Source of the DNA: Mycobacteriales bacterium
GTDB taxonomy: Bacteria; Actinomycetota; Actinomycetes; Mycobacteriales; SCTD01
Direction: 5' to 3'
NCBI GenBank assembly: GCA_030697205.1
Contig: JAUYQP010000025.1
Location: forward strand, 1 to 64,000
DNA length: 64,000 nt
Part shown: in pieces, positions 17,696-24,949 of the stretch
Numbering within the stretch: position 1 is the stretch's first letter
Layout: the number at the start of each line of letters is the position of its first letter
The notes under the pieces: generated by a model
What the model saw: only the letters and a program-made list of their open reading frames with translations
Databases searched by the model: none
Told to the model about the DNA's origin: nothing
Translations under genes and position numbers: made by a program

Positions 17696-18655
17696 ATGCG
17701 AGCCCTGGTCACCGCCGAGATCACTGAGGACGGCGTACGCCGACTCGAGGCGCTGGGCTACGAGGTCACGCGCGCCGGGTGGGGCATCGACGGGCAGGTG
17801 CTCGACGAGTCGGCGTTCGCCTCCGCGGCCGCCGGCTGCGCGCTGGTGCTGACCGAGATCGAGGTCGTCGGACCGACGCTCGTAGCGGCCGTGCCGGAGC
17901 TGCGGCTGGTGGGGACCGCGCGTGGTGGCCCCGTCAACGTCGATGCCACGGCGTGCCACGCCCGTGGCATCCCGGTGCTCTTCACGCCCGGCCGCAACGC
18001 CGACTCGGTCGCTGACTACGTCGTCGGGCTGCTGCTGTCGGCCACGCGTGGCATCGGTGCCGCCGAGCGCCACCTGCGTGGCACGGGGTGGCACGTCGGG
18101 GACGAGCTGCCCTACCTGCACTTCCGCGGGCCGGAACTGTCCCGGCTGCGGGTCGGGATCGTCGGGATGGGTGCGATCGGGCGCCGCGTCGCGCAGCGGC
18201 TGTCCGACGGCTTCGGCTGCGCGGTCGCCTTCTACGACCCGCAGGTCGACGGCTCGGTCGCCCTCGACGACCTGCTCGCGGGCTCCGACGCGCTCTCGCT
18301 GCACTGCCCGCGCTCGGCTGCCACGATCGGACTGGTCGGTGCCCGCGAGCTCGCGCTGATGCCGTCCGCGTCCTACGTCGTCAACACCGCGGGTGGCGGC
18401 ATCGTCGACGAGACCGCCCTCGTCGACGCGCTCGTTTCGGGTCGGCTGGCCGGAGCGGCGCTGGACGTCTTCGCGTCCGAGCCGCTGCCTCGCGACTCGC
18501 TGCTGCTCACCGCACCCGGTCTCGTGCTGACCCCCCACCTGGCCGGCGCGGCCGATGACGTCGTGCGCCACCACACCGAGATGCTCGTCGGTGACGTCGA
18601 GCGCTTCCACCGCGGGGAGCCGCTCGTCCACGCCCTCTGGCCCCCGACCAGCTGA
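17696..18655 (+). CDS. D-2-hydroxyacid dehydrogenase family protein lacking the catalytic Arg
   Basis: A 319-residue NAD-dependent 2-hydroxyacid dehydrogenase. The cofactor motif GIVGMGAIGRRVAQ is at about 154-167, the catalytic Glu262 in DVFASEPLP and His281 in LTPHLAGA. The strictly conserved Arg of the NxxRG motif is replaced by Gly233 (VVNTAGGGIVDE), a CGT-to-GGT type change, so oxidoreductase activity is doubtful or altered. The N-terminal substrate domain retains VGTARGGPVNVD. It lies divergent from the propeller gene and downstream of the sugar operon, which may feed it a 2-oxo acid. Confidence 0.85.
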   Translation: MRALVTAEITEDGVRRLEALGYEVTRAGWGIDGQVLDESAFASAAAGCALVLTEIEVVGPTLVAAVPELRLVGTARGGPVNVDATACHARGIPVLFTPGRNADSVADYVVGLLLSATRGIGAAERHLRGTGWHVGDELPYLHFRGPELSRLRVGIVGMGAIGRRVAQRLSDGFGCAVAFYDPQVDGSVALDDLLAGSDALSLHCPRSAATIGLVGARELALMPSASYVVNTAGGGIVDETALVDALVSGRLAGAALDVFASEPLPRDSLLLTAPGLVLTPHLAGAADDVVRHHTEMLVGDVERFHRGEPLVHALWPPTS

Positions 18656-18878
18656 CCACGGTCCTTGCCATCCGCTCGCAGACCGAGCAGGTCTTCATCG
18701 ACGTGCTCGAGCGCGGTGTCCGTCTGGGGGCTTCTCCACGACCGACGCGTTCCTCGACGCGAAGGCGTTGGGCGCCATGGGCGTCCGCCTGCCGGAGTGG
18801 TGCACACCGGACGCGCCCCGCACGAAGGAGCAGATCATCGAGCATGACGTCGGCTGCGCGCTCAAGATCGTTTCTTGA
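18652..18878 (+). pseudogene. frameshifted gene remnant, family not recognised
   Basis: Two frames read as one protein if one G is added to the GGGGG run at 18726-18730: LAIRSQTEQVFIDVLERGVR continues into FSTTDAFLDAKALGAMGVRL and ends TKEQIIEHDVGCALKIVS. The composition is clearly protein-like across the junction, so I read it as the C-terminal part of a gene with a one-base deletion, or a sequencing error in the homopolymer. No start codon is evident and the upstream limit is uncertain because it runs into the dehydrogenase end. I do not recognise the family. Confidence 0.5.
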
Positions 18879-18891
18879 CCAACATGTCCGG

Positions 18892-18915
18892 TAGCACAAA
18901 TGCTATCCTTGATAG
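18892..18915 (+). promoter_or_regulatory. operator/promoter of the first toxin-antitoxin operon
   Basis: Two small palindromes abut each other: TAGCA-N4-TGCTA (18892-18905) and CTATC-N3-GATAG (18903-18915), ending right at the antitoxin ATG (18916). They overlap a TATCCT box (18904-18909) 6 nt before the ATG, so bound antitoxin would cover a leaderless promoter. This is the expected layout for autorepression. Confidence 0.6.
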
Positions 18916-19164
18916 ATGACGGACATCGGCCTGCGCGAGGTGCGGCAGAACGCGAGCGACCTCGTTCGCCGCGCCGAGGCTGGTGAGCGCATGACCATCA
19001 CAGTGTCGGGTCGCGCCGCGGCCGAGCTGGGTCCGGTGAGGGCGCAGTCCTGGCTGTCCTGGGACGCGATCGCCGATGTCTTCGTCGGCGACGCCGACCC
19101 GTCCTGGGACGCTGACCGGGACCTGCTCGATCACGGGGTTCGCGACCCCTGGGCCGCGCGGTGA
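18916..19164 (+). CDS. vapB: Phd/YefM-family antitoxin
   Basis: An 82-residue protein with the Phd/YefM N-terminal DNA-binding fold: IGLREVRQNASDLVRRAEAG, then a beta hairpin MTITVSGRAAAELGPV. The C-terminal tail, rich in Asp and Trp, would wrap the toxin. It precedes a PIN-domain toxin with a GTGA overlap. It should neutralise the toxin and repress the operon by binding the palindromes that end at its start codon. AT-richer promoter DNA stands out from the surroundings. Confidence 0.88.
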   Translation: MTDIGLREVRQNASDLVRRAEAGERMTITVSGRAAAELGPVRAQSWLSWDAIADVFVGDADPSWDADRDLLDHGVRDPWAAR

Positions 19165-19544
19165 GCCGAGGGCTCCTCGACACCAGCGTGCTCATCGCCA
19201 CCGACGTCTCGCCCCTGCCCGGTCAACTGGCAGTGAGCGCGGTGAGCATCGCCGAGCTGCACTACGGCGTCCTCGTGGCCGCCTCAGCCGCTGCCCGCGC
19301 CAGTCGGCTGCAGCGGCTGTCCCGTATCCAGCGCCGCTTCGACGCTCTCCCCGTCGATGACGCCGTGGCGGACAGCTACGGCCAGTTGGCCGCAAGGGTG
19401 GCAGCGCAGGGGAGGAGCCCCCGGCCCCGATCGATGGACCTGCTCATCGCGGCGACTGCTCACGCGCACGACGCGGTCCTCTACACCCGCAACGAGCGAG
19501 ACTTCGCGGGCCTCGAAGGCCTCGTGCAGATCGTCACTGCCTAA
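19161..19544 (+). CDS. vapC: PIN-domain ribonuclease toxin (VapC)
   Basis: A 127-residue PIN domain. Acidic metal-binding residues are visible: Asp in LLDTSVLIA (about 7), Glu in SIAELHYGV, Asp in SMDLLIAATAHAHDA, and the final acidic residues in YTRNERDFAGL. VapC toxins cleave tRNA or rRNA when freed from the antitoxin. The GTG start overlaps the antitoxin stop. A 15-bp tandem duplication spans its stop codon and 3' flank (19533-19562). Confidence 0.9.
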   Translation: MSRGLLDTSVLIATDVSPLPGQLAVSAVSIAELHYGVLVAASAAARASRLQRLSRIQRRFDALPVDDAVADSYGQLAARVAAQGRSPRPRSMDLLIAATAHAHDAVLYTRNERDFAGLEGLVQIVTA

Positions 19545-19562
19545 GGCGTCACTGCCTAAGGC
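19533..19562 (+). repeat. 15-bp tandem duplication across the vapC stop
   Basis: GTCACTGCCTAAGGC occurs twice in direct succession (19533-19547, 19548-19562), followed by a diverged partial third copy beginning GTCGCTGC. The first copy supplies the last codons and the TAA of the toxin gene. It looks like replication slippage. Confidence 0.8.
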
Positions 19563-19605
19563 GTCGCTGCTGGTGGCGTCGGGAATGCGGGCGGCGGGCG
19601 CAGCG

Positions 19606-20065
19606 TCACCACTCGGTGCGGTAGACGTCCTCCGGACCGTCGTCGTCGCCGGTGACCTCGCCGGTCGCGACGAAGCCGAGCCGCTCGTAGAAGGGGCCTG
19701 GCGCACCGTCACCGCGGTGGGCGCTCACCTTGAGGAAGGTGCCGCCCGGCCGCATCGCGACGTAGGCCTTGACCTGCTCGACGGTCGCCCGGCCGATCCC
19801 ACGGCCCTGGTGCGGGGCCGCGATCATCAGGCGCACGAGCGTGTAGCCGGGGTGCTCGAGCGAGTCCCACATCATGACGAAGCCGACGAGCTCGCTGTCG
19901 ACGAGGACGGCGCGGCGCCAGGCCTGGGGGTGGACACGACGCCTCGGCGAGCGAGATCGCGTTGGGCGTCACGAAGCCGGTCTGGTGCGGAGCCACCTCG
20001 AGGGCGCAGACGGCGCGGACGTTGTCGGCCGTCACCTCGACGAGCTCGACGAGCGGCTCAGTCAC
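19606..20065 (-). pseudogene. GNAT acetyltransferase (spermine/spermidine type) with a frameshift
   Basis: Two frames form one acetyltransferase: the N-terminal part (VTADNVRAVCALEVAPHQTG, FVTPNAISLAEA) and the C-terminal part (VRLMIAAPHQGRGIGRATVE with the Q/RxxGxG acetyl-CoA loop, then FYERLGFVATGE). Removing one base near 19926-19934, either a C from the C5 run or the adjacent base at 19934, restores an uninterrupted frame of about 150 residues. This is a real lesion or an assembly error. GTG 20065 overlaps the nitrile hydratase accessory gene, so it is the last member of that operon. The family matches BltD/SpeG-like enzymes. Confidence 0.75.
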
Positions 20066-20330
20066 CGGCAGGCAGGTGGGCGAGGTCGTGGGCGGGCACC
20101 AGGCCGCTCGTCGCCAGCAGGTCCTCGAGTGCGGCGGCCCAGCTCTCCCAGTAGGGGCGGGCCTGGTCGGCCGCGACAGCCGCGATGAGGCGTTGCCGGA
20201 AGGGCTCCCAGTCACCAGCGAACGACGTCGACACCACAGCGGCGGCGAGACCGAAGGCGCGCGGTTCCCACGGGGCGTCGAAGGCGAGCTCGCCGTTGCG
20301 CCGCGGCAGCCCCTCGACGTCGACGGTCAC
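20058..20330 (-). CDS. nitrile hydratase accessory/activator protein
   Basis: A 90-residue protein of the nitrile hydratase accessory family (P14K-like): [33 protein letters not shown] and [19 protein letters not shown] are the conserved blocks. In cobalt nitrile hydratases such proteins form a complex with the alpha subunit and deliver cobalt and the modified cysteines by subunit swapping. The gene order beta-alpha-activator is that of cobalt enzymes. It is shorter than classic P14K (about 140). GTG start overlaps the alpha-subunit stop. Confidence 0.88.
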   Translation of the reverse strand: MTVDVEGLPRRNGELAFDAPWEPRAFGLAAAVVSTSFAGDWEPFRQRLIAAVAADQARPYWESWAAALEDLLATSGLVPAHDLAHLPAGD

Positions 20331-20914
20331 AGCCGCGCCACCCCGATCATGGCGTCGCGGGTGACGAGCGCGGCAAGCTCGGCCTCGGACAGCGACTCGG
20401 TGCCGGCGGGGCGCTCGGGCAGGACGAGGTAGCGGTCTTCGGCGGAGCTGTCCCACACCTGCACCTCGATGTCGGCGGGGACGTCGCAGCCCATCTCGGC
20501 CAGCAGCACGCGCGGCTCGCGCACCATGCGCGCTCGGTAGGGCGGGTCCTTGTACCAGGCTGGCGGCAGGCCGAGCACCGGCCACGGGTAGCAGGAGCAC
20601 AGCGTGCAGACGACGACGTTGTGGACCGTCGGGGTGTTGGCGCAGACCTTCATGTGGTCGCCCTCGTTGCCGCCGTAGCCGAGCTCGGCGATGGCCGCGG
20701 TCGCGTCGGTGAGCAGCCGCTCCCGGTAGGCCGGGTCGACCCAGGCCCGCGCGACGACCTTCGCGCCGTTCATCGGGCCGACGTCGTTCTCGTAGGTGCG
20801 GTTGATGTCGTCGACGAAGCCGGGAGGCACCAGGCCGCGCTCGGTCAGGAGCGCCTCGAGCGCGGCGACGCGCTGCTCGATCGGCGCGGGCGCGTCGTCG
20901 TGGTGACCGCTCAC
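20327..20914 (-). CDS. nthA: nitrile hydratase alpha subunit, cobalt type
   Basis: A 195-residue alpha subunit. The metal claw is VCTLCSC with Cys103, Cys106 and Cys108; Thr in CTLC indicates the non-corrin cobalt class (iron enzymes have CSLC). It is followed by [12 protein letters not shown], the usual continuation. The enzyme hydrates nitriles to amides. GTG 20914 is preferred over a longer frame because it gives the GTGA overlap with the beta gene. No amidase is found in the window, so the fate of the amide is open. Confidence 0.95.
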   Translation of the reverse strand: MSGHHDDAPAPIEQRVAALEALLTERGLVPPGFVDDINRTYENDVGPMNGAKVVARAWVDPAYRERLLTDATAAIAELGYGGNEGDHMKVCANTPTVHNVVVCTLCSCYPWPVLGLPPAWYKDPPYRARMVREPRVLLAEMGCDVPADIEVQVWDSSAEDRYLVLPERPAGTESLSEAELAALVTRDAMIGVARL

Positions 20915-21528
20915 TCGTCCTCCAGGTAGCTGTCCCACAGCCCGACGTTGACCGAGGTCGCGGCGGCGGCGTCGTCGAAGAGGTCGGCCGCGTCGAAGCG
21001 CACCGTGTAGAGCCGCTCTGGCACCCGCTCGGTGGAGTGGGCCTCCACGTCCGGCAGGCTGAAGGTGCCCTGCACGTCGACGACGGTGCCGGTGCGCCCG
21101 CGGACGTAGGCAGGGCAGCGCGTGTGCCTGACCGGCACCTCTGCGCGGACCCGGACGCGGTCACCGACCGAGAACCGCTCCCCACCGGGCGTCGGCACCA
21201 CCGCGACCTCGACGGGACGCGACAGCGGGAAGCGACCGCCGGCCCGCTCCTCGAGCTCCTCGACGGTGACGGCACCGCTCTCGACGGCCAGCGTCGCGGC
21301 GGAGGTCAGCCAGTGCTCGTAGTAGCTCGACTCGAGGTAGTGCTGCGGGTCCATCCGCTCGATCGACCAGCGGAACGCCGACGTGTTGGGGTTGTCGGTC
21401 GCCATGATCGCGGCGTAGACGAGTGCCCGGGCGGTGCGCTCCCACGGCTCGTGGAAGACCGGTTCGTCGGGCTCGACCACGACGGCGCCGAAGCCGTCGC
21501 GGCCACCGAGGTCGTGCGCGAGGTCCAC
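20911..21528 (-). CDS. nthB: nitrile hydratase beta subunit
   Basis: A 205-residue beta subunit. It has the N-terminal [20 protein letters not shown] block, the helical [20 protein letters not shown] segment, and a C-terminal SH3-like barrel starting [10 protein letters not shown], with [16 protein letters not shown] characteristic of the family. It pairs with the alpha subunit to form the active site. It follows the ArsR gene by 40 bp in an operon probably started by the nucleoside phosphorylase. Slightly shorter than typical (about 220-230). Confidence 0.93.
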   Translation of the reverse strand: MDLAHDLGGRDGFGAVVVEPDEPVFHEPWERTARALVYAAIMATDNPNTSAFRWSIERMDPQHYLESSYYEHWLTSAATLAVESGAVTVEELEERAGGRFPLSRPVEVAVVPTPGGERFSVGDRVRVRAEVPVRHTRCPAYVRGRTGTVVDVQGTFSLPDVEAHSTERVPERLYTVRFDAADLFDDAAAATSVNVGLWDSYLEDE

Positions 21529-21568
21529 GGGCCGGAGCCTGGCACGCCGCGCGCGTCGAGGGAAGGCC

Positions 21569-21880
21569 TCAGCAGCAGTCGGCCGAGGAGGTGACCGCGG
21601 CCCGCTCCGCCATCGCCGACAGCCGGGTGGCGAGCTCCGCGAGGGTGTCGGCTCGCAGCCGGTAGAACGTCTTCGTGCTGCAGGTCGTGGACTCCACGAT
21701 GCCGGCCTCGCGCAGCACCTTGAGGTGGTGGGAGACCAGCGGCTGGGACAGCCCGGTCAGGCCGACGAGGTCCTTCACGGCGAGCTGGCGGTCGACGAGC
21801 AGCTTCACGATCGCGGCCCGGTTGTCCTCCGCGAGCGCGTGCAGGATCACCGAGGTGTCCACGGTCGGCAGGGACGTCAC
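21569..21880 (-). CDS. ArsR-family transcriptional regulator
   Basis: A 103-residue winged-helix repressor: helix-turn-helix VKDLVGLTGLSQPLVSHHLK followed by VLREAGIVE and a wing with TTCSTKTFYRL. The C-terminus ends SSADCC; together with Cys in the wing (STTCST) these cysteines may sense metal or arsenic, but the exact CXC site of ArsR/SmtB is not seen. GTG start overlaps the phosphorylase stop. It sits between the phosphorylase and nitrile hydratase genes and may control the operon, possibly in response to cobalt. Confidence 0.88.
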   Translation of the reverse strand: MTSLPTVDTSVILHALAEDNRAAIVKLLVDRQLAVKDLVGLTGLSQPLVSHHLKVLREAGIVESTTCSTKTFYRLRADTLAELATRLSAMAERAAVTSSADCC

Positions 21881-22608
21881 GTGGCCATCGTGGCACGGAC
21901 CAGTGAGAGCGCGGCGTCGAAGACGGCGACCGACGCCCGGGCCTGCGCCGCCCGCTCCTCGTCGGTGAAGGCGTCGGTCCAGGAGCGTCCCGGCAGCTCG
22001 TCCCAGACGAAGAGCGCGGCGGCCGCGCGCATGCCGAAGGCTGCGGCGGCGCTGAAGACCGCCGAGGTCTCCATGTCCACGCCCAGGTGGCCACCGGCCG
22101 CCCAGGCCTCGACGAGCTCGACCGGCTGCACGAGCAGCGCATCAGTCGTCACCGTCGCGCCGACGTGCCGCGGCACCGCCGGGTCGAGCCCGTCGGCGAG
22201 GCGGCGGACGAGGGCGGGGTCGGCGTACGACTGGATCGACCCTCCGTAGTAGCGCGAGGCTCCCTCGGCGATGGTGGCCGCGGTCGGCAGCACGACGTCG
22301 CCGGTGCTCACGCCCGGCTGGAGGCCGCCGCACGACCCGACCTGCACGACGACGGGGGTGCCGCAGGTGCCGAGCGCGTGGACGGGCTCGACGGCCCGCG
22401 GGGAGCCGTAGGCGGTGCAGTAGGCGACGGGGACCTCGTCGAGGCGGCCCCACCACAGGTCGGGCATCCCGGTCTCGCGGACGTCGGTGAGCAGCGGCAG
22501 TCGCGCGTCGAGCGCCTTCTGCCGCCACCAGGTGCCCTCGAGCACGAGCAGCTGCGGCACCTCGTCGTCGGCGAGGCCCAGCAGGGTCAGCCACTGCGCG
22601 CGGTCCAT
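21877..22608 (-). CDS. nucleoside phosphorylase (purine/uridine phosphorylase family)
   Basis: A 243-residue PNP/UDP-family enzyme. Motifs: VVQVGSCGGLQPGVSTGDVV (phosphate and ribose loop) and GVDMETSAVFSAAAAFGM (ribose-binding Met-Glu and structural Ser), ending with an Asp-containing WDELPGRSWTD loop in the base-binding region. It cleaves nucleosides to base plus ribose 1-phosphate. ATG 22608 has a TAATCT box 6 nt upstream. It is the first gene of the operon that continues through arsR and nitrile hydratase, an unusual pairing suggesting that the nitrile substrate may be nucleoside-derived, for example a preQ0-like base; this is inference. Confidence 0.88.
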   Translation of the reverse strand: MDRAQWLTLLGLADDEVPQLLVLEGTWWRQKALDARLPLLTDVRETGMPDLWWGRLDEVPVAYCTAYGSPRAVEPVHALGTCGTPVVVQVGSCGGLQPGVSTGDVVLPTAATIAEGASRYYGGSIQSYADPALVRRLADGLDPAVPRHVGATVTTDALLVQPVELVEAWAAGGHLGVDMETSAVFSAAAAFGMRAAAALFVWDELPGRSWTDAFTDEERAAQARASVAVFDAALSLVRATMAT

Positions 22609-22614
22609 CAACGC

Positions 22615-22624
22615 AGATTAGGGT
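22615..22624. promoter_or_regulatory. overlapping divergent leaderless -10 boxes
   Basis: Minus-strand TAATCT (22615-22620) is 6 nt from ATG 22608. Plus-strand TAGGGT (22619-22624) is 7 nt from ATG 22632. The two boxes share the bases 22619-22620 in a 23-bp intergenic gap, so polymerase can serve only one direction at a time. Confidence 0.6.
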
Positions 22625-22631
22625 CTTGGGC

Positions 22632-23789
22632 ATGGTGCGCGTCGCGGTGCTGGGTGCAGGTCCGACAGGTCTCGAGACCGCGCTGGCTGCGACGCAGCGC
22701 GGCTGGGACGCGGTCGTCTACGAGCAGGCGCCGACCGTCGCCGGTCACGTCCGGCGGTGGGGGCACGTGCGGCTGTTCACGCCGTGGTCGATGAACGTCT
22801 CGCCGCGCGCCGCATCCGCCGTCGGTGTCCCGGCGGACGGCGAGTGCCCGACGGGGGCGGACTACGCCGAGCACCTCGACCGGGTCGCGGCGCTGCTGCC
22901 CGACGTCCGGTTGTCGACCCAGGTCGTGAGCATCGCCCGCGAGGGCCTGCTGAAGAACGAGGAGATCGGCTCCGACGTCCGCGCCGGTCGTCGCTTCCGG
23001 CTGCTGCTCGACGGCCCGTCCGGCGAGGTGGTCGAGCACGCCGACGTCGTCATCGACACCACCGGCACCTGGTCGAACCCCAACCCGCTCGGCCACGGCG
23101 GCATCCCCGCGCCGGGCGAGCGGTCGCTGGCTGACCGTATCGTCCGCGAGATCCCCGCCGTCGACGCGACCTGGGCCGACCGGGAGGTGCTGCTCGTCGG
23201 TGCGGGCAACAGCGCGCAGACCGTCGCCCGCGACCTCGCCGCCGTCGGTGCCCGCGTCACCTGGGCGGTCCGTCGCGCGACCCCGACGTGGGGTGCGGTC
23301 GAGGGTGACGTCCTGCCCGACCGCGTCGAGCTGGTCGCCTCCTCGCGCCGGATCGCGGCCGGTGAAGTGCCCGGCGCGCGGGTCGTCACCGGTGTCGTCG
23401 TCGAGTCCCTGCGCGACCACGACGGGCGTACGGCGGTGACGCTGCTGTCCCTCGCCGACTCCTCCACCGAGGAGGTCGTCGTCGACGTCGTCGTGTCGAT
23501 GACCGGGGCGGTCGGCGACAGCTCGCTCTACCGCCAGCTGCAGGTCCACGAGTGCTACGCGACCGAGGGCCCGATGAGCCTGGCCGCCACGCTGCTCGGG
23601 TCCGAGGGCGGCGACTGCCTCACCCAGGTCTCCGCGGGCGTCGACGCGCTGCGTAACCCGGAGCCGCGCTTCTTCGTCCTCGGGTCGAAGTCCTACGGGC
23701 GCAACAACACCTTCCTGCTGCGGGTCGGCTGGGAGCAGGTCGAGGAGGTCTTCACCGCCCTCGACGCCGAGCTGCTGGCGCCGGTCTGA
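22632..23789 (+). CDS. FAD-dependent NAD(P)-binding oxidoreductase
   Basis: A 385-residue flavoprotein with two dinucleotide-binding motifs: VAVLGAGPTGLETALAA at the N-terminus (FAD) and VLLVGAGNSAQTVARDLAAV at about residue 190 (NADPH). IDTTGTWSNPNPLGHGG matches the flavin monooxygenase/thioredoxin-reductase-like (Pyr_redox_3) group. The substrate is unknown. The TAGGGT box 7 nt upstream decides for ATG 22632 over a TTG two codons earlier. It is divergent from the nitrile hydratase operon through a shared control site, so co-regulation is likely. Confidence 0.85.
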   Translation: MVRVAVLGAGPTGLETALAATQRGWDAVVYEQAPTVAGHVRRWGHVRLFTPWSMNVSPRAASAVGVPADGECPTGADYAEHLDRVAALLPDVRLSTQVVSIAREGLLKNEEIGSDVRAGRRFRLLLDGPSGEVVEHADVVIDTTGTWSNPNPLGHGGIPAPGERSLADRIVREIPAVDATWADREVLLVGAGNSAQTVARDLAAVGARVTWAVRRATPTWGAVEGDVLPDRVELVASSRRIAAGEVPGARVVTGVVVESLRDHDGRTAVTLLSLADSSTEEVVVDVVVSMTGAVGDSSLYRQLQVHECYATEGPMSLAATLLGSEGGDCLTQVSAGVDALRNPEPRFFVLGSKSYGRNNTFLLRVGWEQVEEVFTALDAELLAPV

Positions 23790-23793
23790 CGCG

Positions 23794-24831
23794 CTACCGC
23801 GTGGCGCCGACGGCGCGGGCGGCGTTGACCTCGCCGTAGCCGTAGACGGGATCGCGGCCTGGCACCCCCAGGTCGGTGGCGGTCGAGGTGAGCCGCTCGA
23901 CGATCTGGGCGTTGGTGAGCCCCTGCTGCACGAGCAGGGCCGCGACGCCGGCCACGAACGGCGCCGCGAAGGAGGTGCCGCGGACCTGGGTCCAGCGCTC
24001 CTGGGTGGGGGTGGTGCCGACACCGACCACGGTCGTCGTCCAGATGTTCTCGTCGTTGCCGACTCCGGTCGGGTTGTCGAAGCCGATGGGGAGGTCCGAG
24101 CCGCCGGGAGCGACGAGGTAGTCGGTGCTCATCGCGGCGTCGTAGGAGCTGAACGCCGGTTTGAGGGCACGCTTGTCGACCGCTCCGACGCACACGACGC
24201 GAGGCAGCGACGCGGGGGAGGAGCAGATCGGCTCGGAGTTGTTGCCGGCGGCGACCACGATGACCGCGCCCTTGGCCCAGGCGTGCTCGATGGCCCGGCG
24301 GATCTCGTCGGCGAGCAGCGCAGGTGAGACGGCGTCGACGCCGGCGAGGGTCTCGGTGGAGATGAGGATCACCTTCGCGCCGCGGTCCGCGGCCCACACC
24401 ACGCCCTTCGGGGTGAGGCTCGCGTCGGGCTGGTACTCACCGTCCTTGACCGGCAGGATCCGCGCGTTGGGCGCGACCCCGGCGATCCCGACCCCGTTGT
24501 CCCGGGTCCCCGCGATGATCCCCGCGACGCTCGTGCCGTGCCCGTCGACGTCGGTCCATGCGTTCTTCGTCCCGTGGACGAGGTCCTTGCCGGGCAGCAC
24601 GTGGCCCCGCAGGTCCGGGTTGGTCGCGTCGACGCCACCGTCGACGACGGCCACGACGACACCCTTGCCGGTCGCGACCTTCCAAGCCTGCTGCGCCTGC
24701 ACCTGCGCCATGCCCCACTGGCGCGGCAGCAGCGGGTCGCCTTTCGCGGGTGCGGCCGAGGCCGCGTGGCCGGCGCAGATCATGACGGTGGCGGCCAGGG
24801 TGAGAGCGGCGGTGGTACGGCGGTGGGGCAA
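23794..24831 (-). CDS. secreted subtilisin-like serine protease (S8)
   Basis: A 345-residue preprotein with a signal peptide (LTLAATVMICAGHAASA) and a complete S8 domain: catalytic Asp in VVAVVDGGVDATNPDL, His in DGHGTSVAGIIAG, oxyanion Asn in VVAAGNNSEP and Ser in RGTSFAAPFVAGVAA. There is almost no propeptide and no C-terminal membrane helix, so it is not a type VII mycosin. The start is TTG 24831, the only candidate ahead of the signal peptide. Expected to be exported and to degrade or process proteins. An 8-bp inverted repeat lies just upstream. Confidence 0.9.
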   Translation of the reverse strand: MPHRRTTAALTLAATVMICAGHAASAAPAKGDPLLPRQWGMAQVQAQQAWKVATGKGVVVAVVDGGVDATNPDLRGHVLPGKDLVHGTKNAWTDVDGHGTSVAGIIAGTRDNGVGIAGVAPNARILPVKDGEYQPDASLTPKGVVWAADRGAKVILISTETLAGVDAVSPALLADEIRRAIEHAWAKGAVIVVAAGNNSEPICSSPASLPRVVCVGAVDKRALKPAFSSYDAAMSTDYLVAPGGSDLPIGFDNPTGVGNDENIWTTTVVGVGTTPTQERWTQVRGTSFAAPFVAGVAALLVQQGLTNAQIVERLTSTATDLGVPGRDPVYGYGEVNAARAVGATR

Positions 24832-24840
24832 GGTCTGACC

Positions 24841-24876
24841 TCGGGCTCGGGGACGGTGTCCTCATGGAGAGCCCGA
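24841..24876. promoter_or_regulatory. inverted repeat upstream of the protease gene
   Basis: TCGGGCTC (24841-24848) and GAGCCCGA (24869-24876) are perfectly complementary with a 20-nt spacer, 10 nt upstream of the TTG start at 24831. It could be an operator or leader hairpin; no T-tract follows. Confidence 0.35.
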
Positions 24877-24949
24877 TCCCTGCGTCGAGGTTCGCGCCCA
24901 CGCGTGACGCTGCTACCCGGAAAGGCGATCGTGCGGCAGGCTGCTACGC

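Noticed and set aside
16841-18631. 596-codon leftward frame overlapping the propeller and dehydrogenase genes
   Set aside because: No recognisable domain, Arg-rich, and contradicts the GxGxxG and signal-peptide genes beneath it.
18875-18909. TTGACC as -35 paired with TATCCT as -10 for the antitoxin promoter
   Set aside because: The spacer is 23 nt, too long for a normal promoter; only the -10 box and palindromes are kept.
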